Positions 8,094-17,499 of a stretch of 64,000 nt of DNA are shown one piece after another. The notes under the pieces were generated by a model. The model was not told where the DNA came from and made no database searches. It saw only the letters and a list, made by a program, of their open reading frames with translations. A program made the position numbers and the translations under genes. Location: assembly GCF_030297595.1 (NCBI RefSeq), contig NZ_AP028138.1:1178001-1242000 (forward strand). Reading direction: 5' to 3'. The stretch's first letter is position 1; each line of letters starts with the position of its first letter. This DNA comes from Polynucleobacter sp. HIN7. Its GTDB lineage: Bacteria; Pseudomonadota; Gammaproteobacteria; Burkholderiales; Burkholderiaceae.

Positions 8094-8845
8094 GCTGCTT
8101 CCTTCGACATAACGCGATTAAAAAATTGATGCACTTTGGGATCAGTACTGGTATCTCGTAAGACACGAGGATCGCCTTGCGCAATAATACTTTTAGTATC
8201 TTTATCTAACATAATTACTCGATCCGCAATCGCATAAATACTGGCCAACTCGTGGGACACGATCACAAACGTGATGCCCAAATTTTTGGCCAAATCCAAA
8301 ATGGTCTGATCTAAATCAGCGGATGTAATCGGGTCAAGGCCAGCGGACGGTTCATCTAGAAACAAAATCTTCGGGTCTAAAGCCATGGCACGCGCAATTG
8401 CTGCCCGCTTTTGCATTCCTCCGCTAATCTCATTGGGCATGTAATTGGCATAGGGTAATAAACCCACTAGGTCTAATTTGCAACGCGCCAATAAGTCCAT
8501 CTCGTCATCGCTGAGGTCGGTGTACTCCTCCATAAAGAGTCGGACGTTTTCAAGGAGGGTCATCGAACCAAATAATGCGCCTTGCTGATACATCACCCCA
8601 AAATGGGTCATGATGTCTTGGCGTTCCTGACCAATCGCTTGGGTAATGTTCATCCCTTCAATCCAGACATCGCCGGCAAGAGGTTGATAGAGTCCAAACA
8701 GATTTTTAAGTAAGCTCGATTTTCCACAACCGGACCCGCCAAGAATAATAAAGATCTCCCCATCGGCTACCGAGAAATTAAGGTTTTGTAACAGCACCTT
8801 GCTGCCATAGCCAACGGTTAGATTTTTGACCTCAATTGGATTCAT
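8090..8845 (-). CDS. mlaF: ABC transporter ATP-binding protein, MlaF-like
   Basis: A 251-residue ATPase that should power phospholipid movement with the adjacent MlaE-like permease. All ABC landmarks are present: Walker A GGSGCGKSS (about 34-42), Q-loop at YQQGALFGSMT, signature ISGGMQKRAAIARA, Walker B ILFLDEPSAGLDP and the H-loop VIVSHEL. The ISGGMQKR signature with Gly-Met is characteristic of the MlaF/Ttg2A branch. Its stop overlaps the MCE gene start by four bases, and its start overlaps the permease stop. The symbol is given by family resemblance; the operon differs from the canonical mlaFEDCB arrangement. Confidence 0.92.
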   Translation of the reverse strand: MNPIEVKNLTVGYGSKVLLQNLNFSVADGEIFIILGGSGCGKSSLLKNLFGLYQPLAGDVWIEGMNITQAIGQERQDIMTHFGVMYQQGALFGSMTLLENVRLFMEEYTDLSDDEMDLLARCKLDLVGLLPYANYMPNEISGGMQKRAAIARAMALDPKILFLDEPSAGLDPITSADLDQTILDLAKNLGITFVIVSHELASIYAIADRVIMLDKDTKSIIAQGDPRVLRDTSTDPKVHQFFNRVMSKEAA

Positions 8846-10005
8846 TAGAAACCTGTTCGATACGAGACATAGGCAAAAATACCATCTACCACTGTAATCA
8901 GCACAATGCTACTTACTACCGCGCGCGTGGTCGAGATACCCACTGCGGCTGCTCCAGTGCCCGTTTGCATGCCCCGCAAGCAACCCACACTCGCGACCAC
9001 GACACCAAATAGGGTGGCCTTGGTTAATCCAGAAAAAATATCCTCCAGTAGCACAGTATTGAGCACACCTTCATAGAAGTTCACCAAAGGTACGCCATAG
9101 ATCAACATGGTGAGCGAGGATGAAAAGACGCTAACTAAGTCGGCATAAATGGTCAAGATGGGTGCCACAACCAAACCTGCTAAGACTCGGGGTAGAACCA
9201 AAAAACGAATGGGGTTTAATCCAGCGGTTACTAAGGCATCCACTTCACTGTTGACGGTCATAGTACCGATTTCAGCTGCAAAGGCGGCAGAGGATCGACC
9301 TGCCAATAGGATGGCAGTAATCAAGGGTCCCAACTCCCGAAAGATCCCCAAGGAAACGAGCGGACCGACAAAGGTAATGGCTCCAAACTTTTCCATACCA
9401 ATGGCTGACTGAAAGGACAAAATCACACCAATCAGAAATGCCACCAATCCAACAATCGGCATTGCCGCAAGACCCGCTTGTACGGCAACGCTGGCAAAAT
9501 CTTGCCAACGGACTTTTAGGGGATTGCGTGCAGCCCAAGCGAGTTCGCTGGCAACTTGGCCAGTAAAAAAGATAATGTCTCGAATATCGTTCCAGAATAA
9601 GAGAGTTGCTTTGCCAGTTTTCACTAGCACTCCCACATCTGGAACTGCGTCTTCCTTCGGAAATAATTTCTCAAACGGTGCAAAGCGTTTTAATTGATTT
9701 TGATGGGTGGCACTAAATCCCTGCAGTTCGATCGCCCCACCGTGCAAGGCTTGGGCATGTTGCAAATCAATGATGAATGCCAAACCTGCACCATCAATGT
9801 ACTCAATGGCTGCACCATTAATTTGCAGCGTTTTACTTTCGGCCCCCTGCCCTAACCATTGCATTTGCCGATTGCGAACGTCTTGCCAGGTGTGCCCCAA
9901 GGTATCAGCACTGATTCGGCCCGACAGGGTTACACAAGCAATCGCTCCGGATACTTGCCAGCTTGCAACCGGGATTGGTGAAGTGATGGTGGTAGATGAA
10001 GCCAT
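8845..10005 (-). CDS. MlaE-family permease with N-terminal STAS domain
   Basis: A 386-residue inner-membrane permease. Residues ~1-120 form a soluble STAS-like domain (SKTLQINGAAIEYIDGAGLAF is its core), corresponding to the separate MlaB protein in E. coli. Residues ~150-386 are the MlaE permease with five or six spans, including an AGRSSAAFAAEIGTM stretch conserved in the family, EVDALVTAGLNPIRFLVLPR and a C-terminal SVGCLRGM segment. The fusion makes MlaB and MlaE one polypeptide. It is the first gene of a leftward operon with ATPase, MCE protein and lipoprotein. The substrate is presumably phospholipid; direction of transport cannot be told. Confidence 0.9.
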   Translation of the reverse strand: MASSTTITSPIPVASWQVSGAIACVTLSGRISADTLGHTWQDVRNRQMQWLGQGAESKTLQINGAAIEYIDGAGLAFIIDLQHAQALHGGAIELQGFSATHQNQLKRFAPFEKLFPKEDAVPDVGVLVKTGKATLLFWNDIRDIIFFTGQVASELAWAARNPLKVRWQDFASVAVQAGLAAMPIVGLVAFLIGVILSFQSAIGMEKFGAITFVGPLVSLGIFRELGPLITAILLAGRSSAAFAAEIGTMTVNSEVDALVTAGLNPIRFLVLPRVLAGLVVAPILTIYADLVSVFSSSLTMLIYGVPLVNFYEGVLNTVLLEDIFSGLTKATLFGVVVASVGCLRGMQTGTGAAAVGISTTRAVVSSIVLITVVDGIFAYVSYRTGF

Positions 10006-10072
10006 ATTCTGACTATTAAAGCAAAGAATCGTGACTTACAAAAAATCTGCCACAAGGGCGGATCTAGGAATA

Positions 10073-10149
10073 TGGCGCGGCTGGCAGGATTCGAACCCAC
10101 GACCCCTTGGTTCGTAGCCAAGTACTCTATCCAACTGAGCTACAGCCGC
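10073..10149 (-). tRNA. tRNA-Arg (anticodon ACG)
   Basis: Full cloverleaf on the minus strand, 77 nt including an encoded CCA. The acceptor stem GCGGCTG pairs with CAGCCGC. The D-arm TAGCTCAGTTGGATAGAG, the anticodon stem CTTGG/CCAAG around loop CTACGAA and the GGTTCGAATCC T-arm are all present. A CATAAT -10-like hexamer lies at 10160-10165, inside the spacer to the greB start. Confidence 0.96.
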
Positions 10150-10167
10150 ATGAGGCAGAATTATGCC

Positions 10168-10662
10168 ATGGATACGAAGAACTACATCACACCGGCTGGG
10201 CATGAGGCTCTAAAAACCGAGCTTTTGCAGCTTTTGGACCAAGAGCGCCCACAAATTGTGCAGGTGGTGCATTGGGCAGCATCCAACGGGGATCGCTCTG
10301 AAAACGGTGATTACATTTACGGCAAGAAGCGTTTACGTGAGATCGATCGGCGGATTCGCTTCCTCAATCAACGTCTTGAGAATGCTGTGGTGGTCAATAA
10401 CCAAGAACGTATTGCAAATGGCGGCGATCCCGAGCAGATCTTCTTTGGAGCAACCGTTGTTTATAGTGATAACGACGGGGTTGATACCCAAGTTCGGATT
10501 GTTGGTATTGATGAGGTCGATCTTGAGAAGGGCTATGTGAGCTGGATCTCGCCAATTGCGAAAGCACTAATCAAGGCCAAAGTAGGCGATACGGTCCGTA
10601 TTCAAACACCAGCGGGTGCCAAAGAAATTGATATTCTGGATGTGCGTTACGAGGACTGCTAA
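10168..10662 (+). CDS. greB: Transcription elongation factor GreB
   Basis: A 164-residue Gre factor that rescues backtracked RNA polymerase by inserting its N-terminal coiled coil into the secondary channel and stimulating transcript cleavage. The N-terminal coiled coil spans about residues 1-80 and carries the acidic tip motif DRSENGDYIYGKKRLREIDRR, with the Asp/Glu pair and the GreB-like YGKKRLREID. A C-terminal FKBP-like domain follows (about 85-164), with GYVSWISPIAKALI. I chose the ATG at 10168 (MDTKNYITP); an in-frame ATG at 10150 abuts the divergent tRNA. It is convergent with spoT and overlaps it by four bases. Confidence 0.95.
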   Translation: MDTKNYITPAGHEALKTELLQLLDQERPQIVQVVHWAASNGDRSENGDYIYGKKRLREIDRRIRFLNQRLENAVVVNNQERIANGGDPEQIFFGATVVYSDNDGVDTQVRIVGIDEVDLEKGYVSWISPIAKALIKAKVGDTVRIQTPAGAKEIDILDVRYEDC

Positions 10663-13001
10663 ACGCTTTTATTACGGATTACCCGAAATACATCGGCATT
10701 CGCGCGCAGGCCCCGCAATACGCGCGAGAGATGCAAACGGTTTAATACCTGAATCGTGAAGCGCATCGTGACCGAGTCTTCTTTGTATTTATCGTCCATT
10801 GAGACATTGAGGATGTTCGAGTCAGCTGAAGTGATCGAACTCGCAACGCGGGCCAACACCCCTTTTCCTTGCTTAGTGTCCACTGTAATGGCCACATCAA
10901 ACTCTCGGTTGGTATCTTTACTCCATTGCACACCAACCCACTTATCGCTATCTTTGGACAGCATGCGATGAGCTACCTTACAGTCCTGAGTGTGGATTTG
11001 CAGCCCCTCACCCTTACCAAGATAGGCCATGATGTCATCCCCAGGAATTGGATGGCAACAGCTTTGAAAGCTTACCGACATGCCCTCACGGCCATCCACG
11101 ACGAGGGCTTGTGTTTGCGTCTCTTGATCAGAGCTGCCCCAATCATTTGAGCCCAAGCGCATTTGCTCCGCCCCGCCCTCTTCACCAATCAGAATTTTTA
11201 GACGGGTCGCCAACTCGGCAGCGGTACGTCGGCCCAGCACAATATTGACACAGACCTCCTCGCGCGATTTATCACCAGTCCAATGCAGTAACTTTTCCCA
11301 AATCTCAGGAGTAAGGAGCCCCGCATCAATTCCCTGTTGTCGCAATGCGCTTGCCAATAAACGTTCGCCTAACTGTAACGCCTCGGCATAGTACTTGGTT
11401 TTCAATGAATGGCGGATCGCTGCTCGGGCCTTACCGGTGCGCACAAACTCTAACCACCCTGGATTGGGTTGAGAGGTTGTGGAATTGATCACTTCCACAA
11501 TATCGCCATTTTTGAGTTCAGTGCGTAACGGTAGTTGTAAATTATTCACCTTGACTGCCACGCAGGTATTACCAAGGTCACTATGAATCGAGTAGGCAAA
11601 GTCGAGGGCTGTTGCGCCCCGTGGTAACGCCCGTATTTGCCCTTTGGGGGTAAACACATAGACAGCATCGGGGAATAAATCAATCTTGACGTGCTCTAAG
11701 AATTCTTGGGAGTCACCGCTGTTGTCCTGAATATCCACGAGCGACTGCAGCCATTGGTGCGCACGGTTTTGCACTTCACTCAATTCGGGTGAACCGTCCT
11801 TATAGGCCCAATGGGCTGCCACTCCAGATTCAGCTACGGCGTGCATATCCGCAGTGCGTACCTGAAACTCCACTGGCACTCCGGATGGACCCACTAAGGT
11901 GGTGTGCAAAGACTGATAGCCATTGAGTTTAGGAATCGAGATGTAATCCTTGAACTTCCCAGGCATGGGCTTATAGATAGCATGCAAAATGCCGAGGGCA
12001 CGATAGCACTCATCCACGGTTCGTACCGTGACTCGGAACGCATAAACATCCAAAACCTGCGAGAAGCTCAAATGCTTACTACGCATTTTGTTGTAGATAC
12101 TAAATAGGGTTTTCTCACGACCCTGCAAATCAACTTCGATCCCGGCTTTCGCAAACTGCATCCGTACCGTATCCAGAATCTTATCCACCATCTCACGGCG
12201 ATTGCCACGCGCCTTCTTTACTGCTTTCTCAATGGCCCTAAAGCGCATGGGCATTGAGTGTTTAAAGCTGATGTCTTGCAGATCACGGTAGATTAAGTTA
12301 AGCCCCAGACGATGTGCGATCGGGGCGTAGATTTCCATGGTTTCCAATGCAACCCGGCGTCGTTTTTCAATCGGCACCGCATCGAGGGTGTGCATATTGT
12401 GGGTTCGGTCAGCTAACTTGACCAAGATGACCCGCACATCACGGGCCATGGCCATAAACATTTTCCGAAAGCTCTCAGCCTGGGCCTCGGCATGACTTTG
12501 AAACTCTAATTTATCGAGTTTGGTTAAACCCTCAACTAGCTCAGCCACCTTCGCCCCAAACTGATTCACGAGGTCAGTCTGGGTGCAACCAGAATCCTCA
12601 ATCACATCATGGAGCAAAGCGGCCATGATGCTTTGGGCATCTAAGCGCCAGGTTGCACAGAGCTCTGCAACCGAAACCGGATGGCTGATGTAAGGCTCTC
12701 CGCTATGGCGATATTGGCCTAAGTGCGCGGCATCCGCAAACTGAAAGGCCTTCTTAATTTGGTTAATTTCCTCGGGCTTCAGATAATGAAGCTTCTCGGT
12801 CAAGCTCGTAATCGATACAACTTGCTGCTTAGGCGGCAAAGTCGGTTGCGAGGTAGGGCCAAAGAGATGGCGGCTGGATTGCTCCAGCAAAGAGGCGATC
12901 ACGCCTTGAGCGGGGTTAGCGCTTGGTAAAGGCTTACCTGTGCGAATCTGGCTAGACGAGACTTCGTCTAGCGAACCCGTTGTGGTGACTGTAGACGCCA
13001 C
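10659..13001 (-). CDS. spoT: Bifunctional (p)ppGpp synthetase/hydrolase (SpoT-type)
   Basis: A 780-residue RelA/SpoT homologue that makes and degrades the stringent-response alarmone (p)ppGpp. Domains in order: HD hydrolase (about 85-245, with intact HSGEPYISHP and LLHDVIEDS metal motifs, so hydrolysis should work); synthetase (about 295-410, GKFKDYISIPKLNGYQSLHT); TGS (about 450-510); helical and zinc-finger-like region; and a C-terminal ACT domain (about 705-775). The intact HD motif and the position after rpoZ support SpoT rather than RelA. The start is GTG at 13001 with GGGGG upstream; no in-frame ATG fits better. About 70 N-terminal residues precede the HD domain and are probably flexible. 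Confidence 0.95.
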   Translation of the reverse strand: MASTVTTTGSLDEVSSSQIRTGKPLPSANPAQGVIASLLEQSSRHLFGPTSQPTLPPKQQVVSITSLTEKLHYLKPEEINQIKKAFQFADAAHLGQYRHSGEPYISHPVSVAELCATWRLDAQSIMAALLHDVIEDSGCTQTDLVNQFGAKVAELVEGLTKLDKLEFQSHAEAQAESFRKMFMAMARDVRVILVKLADRTHNMHTLDAVPIEKRRRVALETMEIYAPIAHRLGLNLIYRDLQDISFKHSMPMRFRAIEKAVKKARGNRREMVDKILDTVRMQFAKAGIEVDLQGREKTLFSIYNKMRSKHLSFSQVLDVYAFRVTVRTVDECYRALGILHAIYKPMPGKFKDYISIPKLNGYQSLHTTLVGPSGVPVEFQVRTADMHAVAESGVAAHWAYKDGSPELSEVQNRAHQWLQSLVDIQDNSGDSQEFLEHVKIDLFPDAVYVFTPKGQIRALPRGATALDFAYSIHSDLGNTCVAVKVNNLQLPLRTELKNGDIVEVINSTTSQPNPGWLEFVRTGKARAAIRHSLKTKYYAEALQLGERLLASALRQQGIDAGLLTPEIWEKLLHWTGDKSREEVCVNIVLGRRTAAELATRLKILIGEEGGAEQMRLGSNDWGSSDQETQTQALVVDGREGMSVSFQSCCHPIPGDDIMAYLGKGEGLQIHTQDCKVAHRMLSKDSDKWVGVQWSKDTNREFDVAITVDTKQGKGVLARVASSITSADSNILNVSMDDKYKEDSVTMRFTIQVLNRLHLSRVLRGLRANADVFRVIRNKSV

Positions 13002-13016
13002 AGCGGGACCCCCGGA

Positions 13017-13220
13017 TTAGAGAGGTACTTTGGTCAGCATATCCCGATCGGTTACCCCAACAGCGATCTCGCGCAATGCAACCACGGTTGCCTTATCTTT
13101 TGCGTCGACTCGGGCTGCGTGACCCTGAACCAATTGGCGGGCCCGATAGGTGCCAGCGAGGACTAACTCAAAACGATTGGGAATGGTTTTTAAACAATCT
13201 TCTACAGTAATACGGGCCAT
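13017..13220 (-). CDS. rpoZ: RNA polymerase omega subunit
   Basis: A 67-residue omega subunit, which helps fold and stabilise the beta' subunit of RNA polymerase and in many Proteobacteria contributes to a ppGpp-binding site. The sequence begins [11 protein letters not shown] and continues with [16 protein letters not shown], the conserved omega core. The length is normal for Burkholderiales. It sits between gmk and spoT in the widely conserved gmk-rpoZ-spoT order, 15 bases before the spoT start. Confidence 0.95.
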   Translation of the reverse strand: MARITVEDCLKTIPNRFELVLAGTYRARQLVQGHAARVDAKDKATVVALREIAVGVTDRDMLTKVPL

Positions 13221-13272
13221 TCTGAACTCACTTATTTAGATTAATACCGATAGGATACCCGATGACAGCCCA

Positions 13273-13908
13273 TCATGCCCCAAGTCTCTTGACTAAGGCT
13301 GGATAACGGGCCATCATCGGCCCCGTCCGTAGCCGGCTGGCTGCCACAATCGCCTGCAGGTCTTTTAAGGCGTCGGCAAAGACCTCATTAATCACAATAA
13401 AGTCGGCTTCGTGAGCATGTTGCAGCTCAATATGAGCGGCTGCAACGCGCTTGGCAATCGTGATCTCATCGTCCTGGCCGCGCTTGTGCAAACGCTCCGC
13501 AAGAGCCTCAATAGAGGGCGGGAAGATAAATACCCAAATCGCTTGGGGAATTAGTTTACGTATTTGCTGTGCGCCCTGCCAATCAATTTCCAGGATCACA
13601 TCCTGACCTTGTTGCATTTGACCTTCTATCCACGAACGCGAGGTGCCATAGAGATTGCCGTGCACCTCGGCGGACTCCAGAAAATCACCGGCCGCTTGTT
13701 TGGCCAAAAAGGTTTCTTTGGTAATAAAGGAGTAATCACGCCCATCCAACTCACCGGCACGCGGTGCACGCGTAGTGCACGACAGCGAAAGCTGTAATCG
13801 ATGATCGGACTCCAATAACGCATTGACTAAAGAGGATTTGCCAGCCCCCGAAGGGGCCACGATCATCAGCATACTGCCCTGATAGGTGGTTGGAGCACTC
13901 ATGGTCAT
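13273..13908 (-). CDS. gmk: Guanylate kinase
   Basis: A 211-residue kinase that converts GMP to GDP with ATP, feeding GTP and (p)ppGpp pools. The P-loop reads APSGAGKSS. The GMP-binding segment follows with SCTTRAPRAGELDGRDYSF, and the LID-like region is RLHKRGQDDEITIAKRV. The start is the ATG at 13908, which shares a base with the yicC stop codon (TGATG). Further in-frame starts exist: GTG at 13911 and ATG at 13902. It is followed on the same strand by rpoZ and spoT. Confidence 0.95.
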   Translation of the reverse strand: MTMSAPTTYQGSMLMIVAPSGAGKSSLVNALLESDHRLQLSLSCTTRAPRAGELDGRDYSFITKETFLAKQAAGDFLESAEVHGNLYGTSRSWIEGQMQQGQDVILEIDWQGAQQIRKLIPQAIWVFIFPPSIEALAERLHKRGQDDEITIAKRVAAAHIELQHAHEADFIVINEVFADALKDLQAIVAASRLRTGPMMARYPALVKRLGA

Positions 13909-14831
13909 CACTCTAAATTTTGCACTTGCTCGCGCATTTGCTCAATCAATAATTTGAGCTCCAAGGCAGTGTTCGTGCAATCCTCATGGACCGCCTTGGA
14001 TCCGAGGGTGTTTGCCTCGCGATTAAGCTCCTGAATTAAGAAGTCTAAACGCTTACCGACAGCCCCGCCCTCTGCCAGGGCCGTCCTTGCAACCTGGATA
14101 TGCGTTTTGAGACGAGCCAATTCTTCGGCAACATCAATCCGTACTGCATATAAGACAACCTCTTGCCGGATCCGCTCCATTAGCTCAGCATTAAAGGGGA
14201 TATTGGCTTGGGTTGCATGCACGCCCAATGCTTCCTCGATCCGAGTGACTAATTTATTTTGGTAGAGGGTCACGATTTCTGGGATGCGGGGCTCAAGCCG
14301 GGTAACCATGTCTTGCATCGCATCGAGAGCATTCGTTAATACCTTAGCGAGTGCTTGGCCCTCGATTTGCCGTGATTGGATTAATTGCCGTAAAGCCTCT
14401 TCGCCAGCCTTTAGGGTGGCACTTTGCCATTGATCCTCGGCGGTCTCCGATTCGGTTACAACACCCGGATAGCGCAGGATATCGGCGACGCGCAACTCTT
14501 CGGCCGCAGGAAATTGCCCCTGAATCATGGCTTGTGCTTGTTTTAAGGCGATCAACTTTGCTGGATCGATCGAGATGGTTTGGGAGCGCGCATGCTCACC
14601 AGTGCTTTGCCGCCACGCAGCCCGAAACTCGACCTTACCGCGCTTTAAGTGCTTATTAAGGAGCTCACGCAAAGCGCCTTCAGCAGCACGACACTCATCG
14701 GGTATCCGAAAGCTCAAATCCAAAAAGCGACTGTTGACCGCCCGTATCTCAACTTGAAGATTGGCATAACTCCCCTCGCCCATCTCAATGGGATGGGAGG
14801 CGCTGCCATAGCCAGTCATGCTCGATATCAT
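13908..14831 (-). CDS. yicC: YicC/YloC-family endoribonuclease
   Basis: A 307-residue protein of the YicC family; E. coli YicC has been shown to be an endoribonuclease that affects small-RNA stability. The N-terminal start MISSMTGYGSA is the family hallmark, followed by EIRAVNSRFLDLSFRIP. The C-terminal domain has GKRLDFLIQELNREANTLGSK, which is highly conserved and likely forms the active region. A longer frame to 14987 lies in the divergent rph region and lacks homology, so I chose the ATG at 14831. Its stop overlaps the gmk start by one base. Confidence 0.94.
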   Translation of the reverse strand: MISSMTGYGSASHPIEMGEGSYANLQVEIRAVNSRFLDLSFRIPDECRAAEGALRELLNKHLKRGKVEFRAAWRQSTGEHARSQTISIDPAKLIALKQAQAMIQGQFPAAEELRVADILRYPGVVTESETAEDQWQSATLKAGEEALRQLIQSRQIEGQALAKVLTNALDAMQDMVTRLEPRIPEIVTLYQNKLVTRIEEALGVHATQANIPFNAELMERIRQEVVLYAVRIDVAEELARLKTHIQVARTALAEGGAVGKRLDFLIQELNREANTLGSKAVHEDCTNTALELKLLIEQMREQVQNLE

Positions 14832-14865
14832 GTAGGCATTGTAAATTGCAAAAAAGGAACTCCCC

Positions 14866-15585
14866 ATGAATCGTCCTAGCCAACGCCAAGCACGCGATCT
14901 ACGGCCCGTTACCATTACTCGCTCATTTACCAAACACGCAGAGGGTTCGGTTCTTATTGAGTTTGGGGATACCAAAGTTCTTTGCACGGCAAGCGTTCTT
15001 GAAAAGGTGCCGCCCCATCAAAAAGGCTCTGGCGAGGGTTGGGTCACCGCGGAATACGGCATGCTGCCCCGCTCCACCCATACTCGCTCTGATCGTGAAG
15101 CCGCCCGGGGCAAGCAAAGTGGGCGAACTCAAGAGATTCAGCGATTGATTGGACGAGCCATGCGCAGTGTCTTTGATCTCAAATTACTCGGTGAGCGCAC
15201 TATTCATCTCGATTGCGATGTATTGCAAGCCGATGGCGGAACGCGGACTGCGGCAATTACCGGCGCCTATGTGGCTGCCCGCGATGCGGTCAATCATTTG
15301 CTCAATCAGAAGATGATTGCCTCCGACCCGATGATTGATAGTGTTGCGGCGATCTCGGTAGGTATCTACCAGGGCGTTCCGGTTCTCGATCTCGATTACG
15401 CAGAGGACTCAGAGTGCGACACCGATATGAACGTGGTGATGACCGGTCGTGGCGGCATGATTGAAGTGCAAGGAACCGCTGAAGGCGCTCCATTCTCGCG
15501 TACCGAACTCGAGGCATTATTAAATCTTGCCCAAGCAGGTATTGAGGAATTAACACGCATCCAGAAAAGTGCCTTAGCGACATGA
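14866..15585 (+). CDS. rph: Ribonuclease PH
   Basis: A 239-residue phosphorolytic 3'-5' exoribonuclease that trims the 3' ends of tRNA precursors and helps degrade structured RNA. It forms a hexameric ring like PNPase core domains. Conserved blocks: [25 protein letters not shown] near the N-terminus split by family residues, [27 protein letters not shown] and [19 protein letters not shown]. Full family length. A ribosome binding site AAAGGA precedes the ATG. It is divergent from yicC and overlaps rdgB by four bases (ATGA). Confidence 0.96.
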   Translation: MNRPSQRQARDLRPVTITRSFTKHAEGSVLIEFGDTKVLCTASVLEKVPPHQKGSGEGWVTAEYGMLPRSTHTRSDREAARGKQSGRTQEIQRLIGRAMRSVFDLKLLGERTIHLDCDVLQADGGTRTAAITGAYVAARDAVNHLLNQKMIASDPMIDSVAAISVGIYQGVPVLDLDYAEDSECDTDMNVVMTGRGGMIEVQGTAEGAPFSRTELEALLNLAQAGIEELTRIQKSALAT

Positions 15586-16196
15586 AGCGACGGTTGGTCT
15601 TGGCATCGAATAATGCTGGGAAGCTCAGAGAGTTTGCACAACTATTTAAACCCTTTGCGATTGAACTCATCCCACAGGGGCAGCTTGGGATTAGTGCGGC
15701 AGAAGAACCCTTTGACCGCTTTATCGATAATGCGCTAGCAAAGGCACGCCATGCCAGTAAGCTCAGCAGTCTACCCGCCATTGCCGATGACTCCGGCATT
15801 TGTGTGGATGCCTTAGGTGGTGCGCCCGGTGTTCGCTCAGCCCGCTTTGCCGGTGAGCACTGCTCAGACACCGATAACAACCAAAAGCTACTGTCTTTAC
15901 TCGCGGGCGATCTAAATCGTAAAGCGCACTATGTGTGTGCCCTAGTGGTGGTTCGCGAGGCCGATGATCCCAACCCAATCGTCGTTGAAACCCATTGGGA
16001 CGGTGAGATCATCGACGAAGCGCGTGGTCAACATGGTTTTGGCTACGATCCCTACTTTTATGTCCCTGAACATCAGATGACCGCAGCAGAACTCAGCCCA
16101 GAGCGCAAGAATGCCATTAGCCATCGCGGCCAGGCGCTGGTTCAGCTCATGGAGCAATTAGAGAAAGATCCGTTTTTTCAGAAAACCGATGATTAA
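15582..16196 (+). CDS. rdgB: dITP/XTP pyrophosphatase (Ham1/RdgB)
   Basis: A 204-residue house-cleaning enzyme that hydrolyses ITP, dITP and XTP to monophosphates, keeping deaminated purines out of DNA and RNA. The substrate-binding [10 protein letters not shown] lies at residues 8-17. The metal and base-recognition motif [21 protein letters not shown] follows in the middle, and [13 protein letters not shown] with SHRGQAL toward the end, all family hallmarks. It lies between rph and hemW with four- and eight-base overlaps, a common order in Betaproteobacteria. Confidence 0.95.
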   Translation: MKRRLVLASNNAGKLREFAQLFKPFAIELIPQGQLGISAAEEPFDRFIDNALAKARHASKLSSLPAIADDSGICVDALGGAPGVRSARFAGEHCSDTDNNQKLLSLLAGDLNRKAHYVCALVVVREADDPNPIVVETHWDGEIIDEARGQHGFGYDPYFYVPEHQMTAAELSPERKNAISHRGQALVQLMEQLEKDPFFQKTDD

Positions 16197-17355
16197 CTCT
16201 GGTATCGCACTAACCGCACTTCCCCCTCTCTCGCTCTATATCCACTTCCCATGGTGTGAGCGTAAGTGCCCGTATTGCGACTTTAATTCGCATCAGGTTA
16301 AGGATGGTGGATTTAACGAGAACCGGTATATCGAAGCGCTCATCTCAGATCTTCAAACCGAGCTACCGAATGTCTGGGGTCGTCGAGTTCACACGATTTT
16401 TATTGGGGGCGGCACTCCCAGTCTCTTATCCCCCAAGGGTCTTGATCATCTCTTATCGCACGTGCGGGCGCTCATCCCGATGGAGCCTCATGCAGAAATC
16501 ACTCTCGAGGCCAATCCAGGTTCAGTGGAATCAGCGAAGTTTGCCGAGTTCGCTAGCATCGGCATTAACCGTGTGTCGCTTGGGATCCAGAGCTTTAACT
16601 CAGATCATCTCAAGGCATTGGGGCGGATTCACAATCAGCAGGATGCGCGCCGTGCCATTGAAATCGCACACGATCACTTTGAACGCATCAATCTTGATTT
16701 GATGTACGCTCTTCCACAGCAAACCCTTGCCCAGTCACAAACCGATCTCAGAGAAGCTCTGGCATTTAATACATCGCATCTATCGCTCTATCACCTAACA
16801 CTCGAACCGAATACCTATTTTGCGAGTCACCCGCCAGCACTTCCGCACGAAGATGAGAGTGATGCCATGTTTGAATCCGCTCTAGAAATGTTGGCAGCGC
16901 ATGGCTACGACCGATATGAGGTATCGGCCTATAGCAAGCCCAAACAACAATGCAAGCACAATCTCAATTATTGGGAGTTTGGAGACTATATTGGCATTGG
17001 TGCGGGTGCACATGGCAAGATTTCCTATCCAAATCGCATCACACGGCAGATTCGTGAGCGCCACCCTGAGACTTATATGAGCAAGATGACTGAACAAGGT
17101 CATGCTGTCATTGAAAATCGTTTACTCACGCAAGACGATTTACCGTTTGAGTTCATGTTGGGAGCACTTCGATTAATGGATGGGGTGCCAACAAGTATGT
17201 TCTCGGAGCGAACGAGCCTCGAGCTTAATACGATTAGCAAACCAATTACAGAGGCTCTCCGTAAGGGGCTATTGGACGAAGATCCAACGCGACTCAAAGC
17301 TAGCCCACTGGGCATGCGCTATCTCAATGACCTGCAGGAATTGTTCTTGAAATAG
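16189..17355 (+). CDS. hemW: Radical SAM heme chaperone HemW
   Basis: A 388-residue radical-SAM family protein. HemW binds heme and delivers it to respiratory proteins; it was long misnamed as an oxygen-independent coproporphyrinogen oxidase. The 4Fe-4S cluster motif CxxxCxxC is at residues Cys23, Cys27 and Cys30 (PWCERKCPYCDFNSH), with Phe after the third Cys as in HemW. A GGGTPS SAM-binding motif follows, then a C-terminal HemN-like domain. The gene overlaps rdgB by eight bases. Beyond it a minus-strand tRNA-Ser begins. Confidence 0.92.
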   Translation: MINSGIALTALPPLSLYIHFPWCERKCPYCDFNSHQVKDGGFNENRYIEALISDLQTELPNVWGRRVHTIFIGGGTPSLLSPKGLDHLLSHVRALIPMEPHAEITLEANPGSVESAKFAEFASIGINRVSLGIQSFNSDHLKALGRIHNQQDARRAIEIAHDHFERINLDLMYALPQQTLAQSQTDLREALAFNTSHLSLYHLTLEPNTYFASHPPALPHEDESDAMFESALEMLAAHGYDRYEVSAYSKPKQQCKHNLNYWEFGDYIGIGAGAHGKISYPNRITRQIRERHPETYMSKMTEQGHAVIENRLLTQDDLPFEFMLGALRLMDGVPTSMFSERTSLELNTISKPITEALRKGLLDEDPTRLKASPLGMRYLNDLQELFLK

Positions 17356-17359
17356 ATGA

Positions 17360-17449
17360 TGGCGGAAGCGGTGAGATTCGAACTCACGGAGGACTTTCAT
17401 CCTCGCCAGTTTTCAAGACTGGTGCATTCAACCACTCTGCCACGCTTCC
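17360..17449 (-). tRNA. tRNA-Ser (anticodon TGA)
   Basis: 90-nt class II tRNA on the minus strand with encoded CCA. The acceptor stem GGAAGCG pairs with CGCTTCC. The anticodon loop CTTGAAA gives TGA, the long variable arm CGAGGATGAAAGTCCTC is typical of tRNA-Ser, and the T-arm reads GTTCGAATC. Confidence 0.96.
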
Positions 17450-17461
17450 TCTGAAGGAGCA

Positions 17462-17467
17462 ATTATA
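17462..17467 (-). promoter_or_regulatory. -10 element of tRNA-Ser(TGA)
   Basis: A perfect TATAAT hexamer on the minus strand ends 12 bases before the mature tRNA 5' end, so a start near 17455 would be expected. No good -35 box was found at 16-18 bases spacing. Confidence 0.5.
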
Positions 17468-17499
17468 GGGGAGTTGAAGCTTGGATGAAGAATTGAGGC

